Assembly (NCBI RefSeq): GCF_005925325.1
Contig: NZ_SRMP01000007.1
Span: 1-64,000, forward strand
Reading direction: 5' to 3'
From: Pedobacter helvus
GTDB lineage: Bacteria; Bacteroidota; Bacteroidia; Sphingobacteriales; Sphingobacteriaceae
Length of the DNA: 64,000 nucleotides
In this document: positions 53,459-60,186 of the stretch, in pieces
Numbering within the stretch: the first letter of the stretch is position 1
Layout of the letters: each line of letters opens with the position of its first letter
Made by a program: the position numbers and the translations under genes
Notes under the pieces: model-generated
Seen by the model: only the letters and a program-made list of their open reading frames with translations
Told to the model about the DNA's origin: nothing
Database searches by the model: none

Positions 53459-54967
53459 ATGAAAAAGTCAAGCAAACTTAATCCAACCATATTTGTAATA
53501 TTTGGCGGTACGGGCGATTTGAACAAACGCAAATTAGCACCAGCCTTATATAATTTATACACCGAAGGCTATATGCCTGCTAAATTTGCCATCATTGGCA
53601 CAGGCCGAACTGCTTTTACCGATGAAAAGTATCAAAAAGAGCTGTTGCATAGTGTAAATGAGTTTTCTAGAAATGGAAAGGTCAAAAAGGATAAGTGGGA
53701 TGTTTTCAGTCAAAATATCCACTACAGCTCAATTGATGTAAAATCGCAACAGACTTTCGAAAACCTTAAGGTAGAAATTGAAAAATACCAAGCAGATTTT
53801 GGCGAAAATACACAGGTGATCTTTTACTTAGCGGTAGCTCCTAACCTTTTCCCATTAATCGCCCAGTGCTTACATCAATATAAGCTAACTGGTAACGAGG
53901 ATAATTGCAGAATTGTTATCGAAAAGCCTTTCGGCCACGATTTAGAGAGCGCTAAAGAGCTAAATTTATTATTAGGCGGCATTTTTACCGAAAAACAGAT
54001 TTATAGAATTGATCACTATCTAGGTAAAGAAACCGTTCAAAACATGATGGCTTTCCGTTTTGCTAACTCATTATTTGAGCCATTGTGGAACAGAAATTAC
54101 ATCGAACATATCCAAATTTCGGTAACCGAACAGTTAGGTGTTGGTGATAGAGGTGGTTATTACGAAGGTGCGGGTGCTTTGCGTGATATGATCCAAAATC
54201 ACTTGTTGCAATTGCTATCTATTGTGGCAATGGAAGCTCCTATTTCTTTCAACGCTGATGAAATTAGAGATAGAAAGGTAGAAGTTTTAAGAGCCGTTCG
54301 TCCATTTAAACCGGAAGAAATTAGCGCACATGCAGTTCGTGGGCAGTACAGTAAAGGTTGGGTTGAGGGTAAAGAAGTACCTGGTTACCGCACTGAAAAA
54401 GGCGTAGATGCACATTCTAACACAGAAACTTTCGCTGCCATGAAATTCTTCATCGATAACTGGCGTTGGCAAGGCATTCCTTTCTACCTCCGTACTGGAA
54501 AAAGGATGAACCAAACTTCATCAATTATAACGATCCAGTTTAAGGATGTACCTCACCATATTTTCTCTAATAATGTAGCCGAAACTTGGCAACAAAACAG
54601 ATTGATCATCAGCATCCAACCAGAAGCAAGTATTAGGTTACAAGTACAATCTAAGCGCCCGGGATTGGATATGGTACTTAATCCGGTAGATATGGTATTC
54701 AATTACAAAGGCACTTATGAAAATGATTCTCCTGAGGCATACGAAACTTTGCTGTTAGACGCCATGACGGGTGATCAAACCTTGTTTATGCGTGGTGATC
54801 AGGTAGAAGCTGCCTGGGAATTGGTAATGCCAATTATCCACACTTGGGAGAACAAGAAATCGTTGAGTTTCCCTAACTATGCAGCAGACAGTTGGGGGCC
54901 AGAAGAAGCCGAAGCTTTGATTGCTAGAGATGGTTACCACTGGTTTACTTTGCCAATTAAAGATTAA
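53459..54967 (+). CDS. zwf: Glucose-6-phosphate 1-dehydrogenase
   Basis: A 502-residue G6PDH. It has the N-terminal coenzyme motif FGGTGDLNKRKLAPALYNL, the catalytic-site sequence RIDHYLGKETVQN and the substrate/coenzyme region VIEKPFGHDLESA. It oxidises glucose 6-phosphate to 6-phosphogluconolactone with NADP. It lies 118 bp after gnd and is followed by pgl. The gap to pgl is entirely filled by a repeat element starting at the zwf stop codon. Confidence 0.96.
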   Translation: MKKSSKLNPTIFVIFGGTGDLNKRKLAPALYNLYTEGYMPAKFAIIGTGRTAFTDEKYQKELLHSVNEFSRNGKVKKDKWDVFSQNIHYSSIDVKSQQTFENLKVEIEKYQADFGENTQVIFYLAVAPNLFPLIAQCLHQYKLTGNEDNCRIVIEKPFGHDLESAKELNLLLGGIFTEKQIYRIDHYLGKETVQNMMAFRFANSLFEPLWNRNYIEHIQISVTEQLGVGDRGGYYEGAGALRDMIQNHLLQLLSIVAMEAPISFNADEIRDRKVEVLRAVRPFKPEEISAHAVRGQYSKGWVEGKEVPGYRTEKGVDAHSNTETFAAMKFFIDNWRWQGIPFYLRTGKRMNQTSSIITIQFKDVPHHIFSNNVAETWQQNRLIISIQPEASIRLQVQSKRPGLDMVLNPVDMVFNYKGTYENDSPEAYETLLLDAMTGDQTLFMRGDQVEAAWELVMPIIHTWENKKSLSFPNYAADSWGPEEAEALIARDGYHWFTLPIKD

Positions 54968-55062
54968 CCCCTAAATCCCCTAAAGGGGACTTTTAGAGTA
55001 GAGGTTACATAAATTTTAATTAGACACACAATATAAATAAGCCCCTTTAGGGGGTTGGGGTT
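54966..55062. repeat. CCCCTAAATCCCCTAAAGGGG repeat element spanning the zwf-pgl gap
   Basis: ACCCCTAAATCCCCTAAAGG (from 54967, continuing GGAC) begins at the zwf stop, and AAGCCCCTTTAGGGGG then TTGGGGTT (55039-55062) ends on the base before the pgl ATG. The two arms are inverted copies. A second element of the same type fills the uxaC-kdgK gap (63424-63550), and a degenerate copy lies in the UMF1 coding sequence. Confidence 0.75.
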
Positions 55063-55782
55063 ATGAAACTAAACATATTCAGTAATCAAGCGGAATTAAA
55101 TGAGCAATTAGCGCAGTACGTAATTACAGTGGCTAACAAAGCAATTGCAGAAAAAGGACGCTTTGACTTTGTACTCACTGGCGGAAGCTCGCCTAAGGGA
55201 TTGTATCAACTTTTATCGACCACTTATAAAGACCAAATAGATTGGGATAAAACTTATTTCTTTTTTGGTGATGAAAGAACCGTACTTCCTTTTGAGAAAG
55301 ATTACAACGGCTTAATGGCCAAAGAAAGTTTCTTCGATAATTTAGCGCTAAAAGATGGGCACATATTTTATGTAGATACCAATTTATCTCCAGAAGAAGC
55401 AGCCGCTGATTATAAACAAAAATTAGATGAGCATTTCGCTGGTGGCTCTATCGTTTTCGATTTGATTTTATTGGGCATGGGCGATGATGCACATACGGCT
55501 TCGATTTTCCCGCATACTACTTTAGTAACTAACCAAGAACTGACCGTAGCAAGTGTTTGGGTAGAAAAGTTAAACACCAATCGTGTGAGTTTAACAGCTC
55601 CATTAATTAACCAAGCTAAGCATGTGGTTTTTATCACCTTTGGTGAAAACAAAGCTACGGCATTGCATCACGTATTAAGTGATAGGCAAGATTTTGCTAG
55701 TTACCCTTCGCAGTTAATTAAACCCGTAAATGGCGATTTACAATGGTTTGTTGATGAAGCGGCAGCTAGCTTGGTAAAATAA
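55063..55782 (+). CDS. pgl: 6-phosphogluconolactonase (DevB type)
   Basis: A 239-residue enzyme that hydrolyses 6-phosphogluconolactone, the step between zwf and gnd. Seen: FDFVLTGGSSPKGLYQLL, TYFFFGDERTVLPFEKDYNGLMAKE, LILLGMGDDAHTASIFP with the catalytic His, and SLTAPLINQAKHVVFI. With zwf and gnd adjacent it completes the oxidative pentose phosphate branch. The sequence directly before the ATG is a G/T-rich repeat end (GGGGTTGGGGTT), not an A-rich Bacteroidota start region. Confidence 0.95.
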   Translation: MKLNIFSNQAELNEQLAQYVITVANKAIAEKGRFDFVLTGGSSPKGLYQLLSTTYKDQIDWDKTYFFFGDERTVLPFEKDYNGLMAKESFFDNLALKDGHIFYVDTNLSPEEAAADYKQKLDEHFAGGSIVFDLILLGMGDDAHTASIFPHTTLVTNQELTVASVWVEKLNTNRVSLTAPLINQAKHVVFITFGENKATALHHVLSDRQDFASYPSQLIKPVNGDLQWFVDEAAASLVK

Positions 55783-55792
55783 TTTTCTAAAG

Positions 55793-55850
55793 AGCCTTCC
55801 GAGATTAGAACTACTCAAATATTGATACGGCTGTTCTATCTCGAAAGGCT
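55793..55850. repeat. Long imperfect inverted repeat after pgl
   Basis: AGCCTTCCGAGATTAGAAC (55793-55811) and GTTCTATCTCGAAAGGCT (55833-55850) pair over about 18 bases with one mismatch and one bulge, loop 21. No T-tract follows, so it is more likely an RNA-stabilising hairpin or a mobile palindromic element. Confidence 0.55.
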
Positions 55851-55945
55851 ATCTTAAAAGTACCTGGTTCTTAATCATCCTTCATAAAGACATCTATAAT
55901 ATCGAGGTCGTATATCTGTACATAAATTATTTGGTGTTTAAAAGC

Positions 55946-56692
55946 TCACTGCAACCAAGTCACCATTTTGGCGTACATTTTATCTGTCCAACTTCCTCCA
56001 CAATGGGTATTGCAGCTGTTATCGGTTACGCCTTCGCTTTTTGCTTTAATCGGAGAATTTGCCGGAATTTGATCGTACAATGCCTTGCCATTATAGTTGC
56101 CTTCAAAATTACCACTACAATTGATCGCAAAAATTGGCACTTTAAAATTTTGTGCATTCCATTGTCCGCTTGCACCACATGCGCCCAACACACCTTTAGT
56201 ATAGCTTAGCGTGGCATTCATCGAGATATCTGTAAACAACATAAAAGAAGTATAAGAAAACCCACCAACTACTGATTTGCTTTTATCAATGCCATACTTT
56301 CCTGAAATACCTACAATAGCTCTATTAAAATCTTCTCCCAATAACTTTGCTCTACTGTTCCAATCAGCACCTGCTGGAGGTTTTTGATACCTCACAATTG
56401 CTGCAGCATAACCATTAGCCGCTGCTTTTTCACACAAAGCCGTTTCAGTCGCTCCATTAATAGCTCCCTCCGATGGATTATTCTCGTCGTTTCCAGATCC
56501 AACCACTAAAATTCCTTTGAATGTTGTGGAACTATTACTTGTAAACAGTTTGTAGGTAATGCCATTTACAGTTTCTGTTACCTGTTTGATATCTCCCTTT
56601 ACAATTTCTTCTTCTTGGTCAGTAGACTTGTCTTTCTTACATGACAAAGCAACAATCAGTATGCAAATCGGTATAATTAGTAATTTTTTCAT
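55946..56692 (-). CDS. Lipoprotein with alpha/beta-hydrolase-like domain
   Basis: A 248-residue predicted lipoprotein (lipobox ALSC, Cys18, then KKDKSTDQEEE). The body resembles an alpha/beta hydrolase: ILVVGSGND, a nucleophile elbow VVGGFSYTS with Ser146, and NTHCGGSWTDKM with a possible His. The usual G-x-S-x-G reads GFSYT, so activity is uncertain. It is likely anchored on the outer surface. Its upstream region carries a -7 box (56719-56726) and the 21-bp operator repeats shared with two other secreted-protein genes. Confidence 0.75.
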   Translation of the reverse strand: MKKLLIIPICILIVALSCKKDKSTDQEEEIVKGDIKQVTETVNGITYKLFTSNSSTTFKGILVVGSGNDENNPSEGAINGATETALCEKAAANGYAAAIVRYQKPPAGADWNSRAKLLGEDFNRAIVGISGKYGIDKSKSVVGGFSYTSFMLFTDISMNATLSYTKGVLGACGASGQWNAQNFKVPIFAINCSGNFEGNYNGKALYDQIPANSPIKAKSEGVTDNSCNTHCGGSWTDKMYAKMVTWLQ

Positions 56693-56718
56693 GTTTATAT
56701 TTTTAGTTTTTGATTATC

Positions 56719-56726
56719 CAAACATA
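56719..56726 (-). promoter_or_regulatory. -7 promoter box (TATGTTTG) of the lipoprotein hydrolase gene
   Basis: TATGTTTG on the minus strand is a TAnnTTTG match, 26 bp before the ATG. The surrounding TTATCCAAACATATT (plus strand) is identical to the sequence at the promoter of the 58049 gene (58087-58100). Confidence 0.6.
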
Positions 56727-56756
56727 TTTATCGTTTAGATAGATTTTTGAACAGAT

Positions 56757-56806
56757 GATCAGACGGCACATTCAGCTGAGTGAATAGTGATTTGAAATGA
56801 GTAAAG
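56757..56806 (-). promoter_or_regulatory. 21-bp-spaced operator repeats (site set A)
   Basis: GATCAGAC at 56757 (weak), GAGTGAAT at 56778 and GAGTAAAG at 56799, exactly 21 bp apart. They start 31, 52 and 73 bp from the end of the -7 box. The farthest site reads GAAATGAGTAAAG, one base from the matching site at 58166-58178 (GAAACGAGTAAAG), which is also 67 bp from its box. Confidence 0.6.
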
Positions 56807-56824
56807 CATCAGCTTATAAATGAT

Positions 56825-57496
56825 TTACTTTATTGAAGTTGTTGACGCTTTCCATATGGTATTTAGAATTTCTTTACGTTGATAGTCGGTTGCACTGTAG
56901 CCGTTGGAACCTTTAAAACCGGCAATACCTCCAACGCTGAAACTAGTTTCTAATTTGCAGTGTTCATTTATAAAATCCATTTGTTTAGCGCAATCAATAC
57001 AGTTTTTGAGTTTCGGATCTAAGGCCTTCTCGAAACAGTAAAGCACCTTGTCTTTCATACGAACCTGCAATAGACGGATAACACCAGCTTTAACTAAAGA
57101 GTCCGGTTTATTTATTGCTGAAATAACACAGTTTGGTAGCAGACCTTTTTTATTACCGTATTTAAGATTAGGAAAATCTGTGTAGCCCAATTCAGAAGCT
57201 TTATAACCATACTCAACATAACCATAAGCCGTTCTTCCCATTTCGAAACTGGCTATCAAATTACACTGATCGTCATAAAACAACGAGCCATTGGTACAGT
57301 CCATACATTTTGGCGAACTCCTTACCGAAAATTTGTAAACGGTTCTCTCTCCAGATAGCTTCAAAACCTTTTCAAATTTGATGGTTGTGAGCTTTGTCGT
57401 TTTGTTTAGGCTGTTCAAACACTTGGGCAGATCTTGCGCCAATACTGTATTAAAAAACAGATACATCAGCATGTTCGCTAAAATGAACTTTTTCAT
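56825..57496 (-). CDS. Secreted protein with two tandem CxxC...C repeats, function unknown
   Basis: 223 residues with a signal peptide (MKKFILANMLMYLFFNTVLAQ). Two internal repeats share F-x(n)-P-K-x-C-x-D-C, a short gap, F-x(3)-C, then L-x-x-S-F-x-x-G: first with PKCMDCTNG...CNLIASFEMG, then with KNCIDCAKQ...CKLETSFSVGG. The three cysteines per repeat suggest disulfide or metal-stabilised modules. It lies 43 bp after the 57540-58049 gene, same strand, so both are likely expressed from the operator-bearing promoter. Family not recognised. Confidence 0.75.
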   Translation of the reverse strand: MKKFILANMLMYLFFNTVLAQDLPKCLNSLNKTTKLTTIKFEKVLKLSGERTVYKFSVRSSPKCMDCTNGSLFYDDQCNLIASFEMGRTAYGYVEYGYKASELGYTDFPNLKYGNKKGLLPNCVISAINKPDSLVKAGVIRLLQVRMKDKVLYCFEKALDPKLKNCIDCAKQMDFINEHCKLETSFSVGGIAGFKGSNGYSATDYQRKEILNTIWKASTTSIK

Positions 57497-57539
57497 CAGT
57501 TTAAAATTCGATTACCTCATGGACACAAGCGAATACAGA

Positions 57540-58049
57540 TTATTTTCCTTTTGTGGCAACTCTAACAGGTACAGTTTTGATAATCATTTTTGAAGATACC
57601 ATGTATTCCATATTCTTACTTTCGTAGCGTTCTGTTCCCCAAGTTTGCGAAACGAATGCGAAAATTCTTCGATCGGTAACTTTGCTATCAAACAGTACCT
57701 CTATAATCGGACTCTGCCAAACACCATTGTCATCAGCTTTTACACTAAAATGCTGTTGTTTGTGTTTAGGAGAGCTTACTATTAAAATTGGTTTCCCATC
57801 CTTACTTGAGGGCTCTTTATAGATAGGCGTTACGTATAAGTTAACGTATGAATTTGGTTCAGCCTTACCTACCATCACAAACGGTCCATCTATTGTAGAA
57901 CCGGCCGCTGGTGAGGTAATACTTGGCTTTGCTTTAGCAGTTGACTGGCTCTTGGGTTTTCTAACCAATTGTGCTTCTGCAGTAGTAAAGGTTATTAAAA
58001 GACATGCCAATAGGCTTGTCTTCAATAAATTGATAAGATCGGTTTTCAT
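57540..58049 (-). CDS. Secreted Ig-like-domain protein, function unknown
   Basis: 169 residues with signal sequence (about 1-26, ending TTAEAQ) and a basic stretch. The remainder looks like a single Ig-like or Big beta-sandwich: SITSPAAGSTIDGPFVMVGKAEPNSYVNLYVTPIYKE, then DDNGVWQSPIIEVLFDSKV. This opening (SPAxGSxIDGP...GxAEPNS) is typical of bacterial Ig-like domains. It is the first gene of a likely two-gene transcript with 56825-57496 and has the operator-repeat promoter. Confidence 0.75.
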   Translation of the reverse strand: MKTDLINLLKTSLLACLLITFTTAEAQLVRKPKSQSTAKAKPSITSPAAGSTIDGPFVMVGKAEPNSYVNLYVTPIYKEPSSKDGKPILIVSSPKHKQQHFSVKADDNGVWQSPIIEVLFDSKVTDRRIFAFVSQTWGTERYESKNMEYMVSSKMIIKTVPVRVATKGK

Positions 58050-58090
58050 GTGCTTGATTTCGAATAAGTGATTGTTATCATTTTCTTATC

Positions 58091-58098
58091 CAAACATA
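58091..58098 (-). promoter_or_regulatory. -7 promoter box (TATGTTTG) of the 58049 gene
   Basis: TATGTTTG on the minus strand matches TAnnTTTG, 42 bp before the ATG at 58049. The sequence TTATCCAAACATATT around it is identical to that at 56715-56729. Confidence 0.6.
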
Positions 58099-58128
58099 TT
58101 AAGCTAAGCGGTATGATTTTACGAAACA

Positions 58129-58178
58129 GATTAAAGTCCGTCTTTAAATGAGCGAAAGACTTGTTGAAACGAGTAAAG
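58129..58178 (-). promoter_or_regulatory. 21-bp-spaced operator repeats (site set B)
   Basis: GATTAAAG at 58129, GAGCGAAAG at 58150 and GAGTAAAG at 58171: spacing 21 and 21. Distances to the -7 box end are 31, 52 and 73 bp, the same as in sets A and C. The outer copies share the longer form GAAAC...TAAAG. Confidence 0.65.
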
Positions 58179-58287
58179 TTAAATTGGGAAAACTGGAGCA
58201 ACAAGTACAGCTGATTTGCCCAATCTAGGAGTTGAAGAAGTTCAAAATCCCTATTTTATGCGTTTAAGAGCTTAAAAACATATAAAA

Positions 58288-58356
58288 TAAAAAAGGGCCA
58301 AGAAACTAGTTCCTGACCCTACATCTACCTATGAAAAACATACCCCCGAAAGGGTA
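58288..58356 (-). ncRNA. Candidate small RNA (about 70 nt) with own promoter and terminator
   Basis: On the minus strand TACATTTG (58368-58361), an exact TAnnTTTG box with TTCG about 20 bp upstream, is followed by about 35 nt containing TACCCTTTCGGGGGTA (a short hairpin). A terminator hairpin AGGGTCAGGAACTAG...CTTGGCCCT (58320-58294) then ends in a T-rich run. No start codon with a usable frame is seen. It lies in the gap between the GapN-like gene and the secreted-protein gene, on their strand. It could be a trans-acting sRNA; no Rfam family is assigned. Confidence 0.55.
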
Positions 58357-58360
58357 AGCC

Positions 58361-58368
58361 CAAATGTA
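58361..58368 (-). promoter_or_regulatory. -7 promoter box of the candidate sRNA
   Basis: TACATTTG matches TAnnTTTG. Transcription would begin near 58356. Confidence 0.5.
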
Positions 58369-58474
58369 AAAACAATTTTTCAATAATTCGAACATTTATA
58401 AGAAAATATTCATACTATTTTCGTTTTGGGTATAAATACGTACTATAAGAAAGTCGAATACCCTCTGATATCTG

Positions 58475-60094
58475 CTAAAACAGATATTTTGTACTTAGGA
58501 AATTAGAATTATTACCGTCTATAATTTCGTTTAACAAGCGCTTATTATTATCGTTCAATTTTGTTGCAACCAAAGATCTAATTGAAAAAGCCCTTAATGC
58601 ATCCACTACCGACAAGGTTCCTTCGGCGCTATCTTTTCTTCCTGTAAACGGAAAAACATCTGGCCCGCGTTGGCACTGGCAATTGATATTTACACGGCTA
58701 ACTTGATTTACAATTGGATCGATTAAAGCAGCTACTTCTGAATGGTCATCGCTAAAAATACTCACTTGTTGTCCGTGGGTAGATTCGATCAAATAATTAA
58801 TCGGTTCCTCGATATCATCAAAAGAAACAATCGGAATTACTGGACCGAATTGCTCTTCTGTATATAACTTCATTTCTTTAGTCACCGGATAAACCACAGC
58901 TGGAAATACAAACGACTCGCTAGTTTGTCCACCGTTTTCGTTAACCACTTGAGCTCCTTTTGAGATGGCATCATCAATTACATCTTTTAAATAAGCTGGT
59001 TTTTGGGGCTCTGGAAGTGGTGTTAAAGAAACGCCTTCTTCCCAAGGCATACCATATTTCAGTTTTGCAATTTCTGCCGAAAGCTCTTTTACGAACCTAT
59101 CCACATGTTTCTTATGTACAAAAATGATTTTTAAAGCAGTACAACGTTGCCCATTGAAAGACAGCGACCCTAAGACGGTTTCTTTTACTGCCAAACTTAG
59201 ATCAGCATTTGCGGTTACGATGGCCGCATTCTTTGCATCTAAACCTAAAATAGCACGTAAACGATTTACTTTAGGGTGCATTTTCTTCAACTCATTTGCG
59301 ACTTTACTAGAGCCAATCAATGTTAACACATTGATTTTACCAGACTCCATTAAGCCTGGAATAATCTTATTACCGCGGCCATAAATGGTATTTACCACAC
59401 CTTTAGGGAAATTATCTCTAAAAGCTTGCAACAACGGATAGAATAATAAAGTTCCATGTTTAGGTGGTTTAAACAAAATGGTGTTACCCATTATCAATGC
59501 CGGAATTAGAGTGGTAAAGGTTTCGTTTAAAGGATAATTAAACGGTCCCATACAAAGTACCACGCCTAGAGGAGAACGACGAATTTGGGCTACAATACCT
59601 TGTTCAATTGTAAAGCCTGCGGATTTTCTGTCGATATCCTTCAAGGCATCAATAGTAGCATTGATGTATTCGATGGTTCTGTCGAATTCCTTTACTGAGT
59701 CTCCGTAGGTTTTACCAATTTCCCACATGATCAGTTTTACTACTTCTTCCTTCTTCGCAATGATATCACGAGTGAACTTTTCTACACACTCAATACGTTG
59801 TGCTACGCTCATGGTTGGCCACTCTCCTCTGCCATTGTTATAGGCCGCTACAGCTGCATCTAAAGCAATTTGAGCTTCCTTCTCACCACAAAGTGGATAA
59901 GTGCCAATTAACTTTCGTTCTAAGCCTTTAGCGGTTTTAATACAAATTGGAGATAACACGGTGTGCACATCGCCAGACCAGGTTAACATGTCGCCATTAG
60001 ATAGGTAACTACGCTGATCTAAAGGTCCATCCAGTGCATACGCTGCAGGGATGTCTGCTTCTACAGGAAAAAGATTTTCTAGGTTTAGTGACAT
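58475..60094 (-). CDS. Aldehyde dehydrogenase, GapN-like (non-phosphorylating NADP glyceraldehyde-3-P dehydrogenase)
   Basis: A 539-residue ALDH-superfamily enzyme. Catalytic Cys318 lies in LSFNGQRCTALK; GPFNYPLNETFTTLIPALIMGNTILFKPP is the N-site region and LTLIGSSKVA the coenzyme loop. The sequence fits GapN, which oxidises glyceraldehyde 3-phosphate to 3-phosphoglycerate with NADP. It lies 92 bp after the ExuT-like gene on the same strand; the KDPG aldolase there makes glyceraldehyde 3-phosphate, so the enzyme could take that product. An uncharacterised ALDH role cannot be excluded. Confidence 0.82.
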   Translation of the reverse strand: MSLNLENLFPVEADIPAAYALDGPLDQRSYLSNGDMLTWSGDVHTVLSPICIKTAKGLERKLIGTYPLCGEKEAQIALDAAVAAYNNGRGEWPTMSVAQRIECVEKFTRDIIAKKEEVVKLIMWEIGKTYGDSVKEFDRTIEYINATIDALKDIDRKSAGFTIEQGIVAQIRRSPLGVVLCMGPFNYPLNETFTTLIPALIMGNTILFKPPKHGTLLFYPLLQAFRDNFPKGVVNTIYGRGNKIIPGLMESGKINVLTLIGSSKVANELKKMHPKVNRLRAILGLDAKNAAIVTANADLSLAVKETVLGSLSFNGQRCTALKIIFVHKKHVDRFVKELSAEIAKLKYGMPWEEGVSLTPLPEPQKPAYLKDVIDDAISKGAQVVNENGGQTSESFVFPAVVYPVTKEMKLYTEEQFGPVIPIVSFDDIEEPINYLIESTHGQQVSIFSDDHSEVAALIDPIVNQVSRVNINCQCQRGPDVFPFTGRKDSAEGTLSVVDALRAFSIRSLVATKLNDNNKRLLNEIIDGNNSNFLSTKYLF

Positions 60095-60146
60095 TTTTGT
60101 TGATTTATTTACTTAGTTTATAGATTTACTAGATTTAATACTTAAT

Positions 60147-60181
60147 AATATATCCTCTTCGGTTTAAAAAGAGGATATATT
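60147..60181. repeat. Perfect inverted repeat between the ExuT-like gene and the GapN-like gene
   Basis: AATATATCCTCTT (60147-60159) and AAGAGGATATATT (60169-60181) are perfect 13-bp arms with a 9-base loop, 5 bp after the transporter's stop. It lacks a clear T-run, so it may be an intercistronic hairpin, a protein-binding palindrome or a weak terminator. Confidence 0.6.
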
Positions 60182-60186
60182 TATCG

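Larger units (their letters stand above)
58050..58474. other. Gene-free stretch with operator repeats and a candidate sRNA
   Basis: These 425 bases hold the -7 box and 21-bp repeats of the 58049 gene (58091-58178), the sRNA candidate (58288-58356) with its promoter, and the 3' region of the GapN-like gene. No further coding frame was found. Confidence 0.65.
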
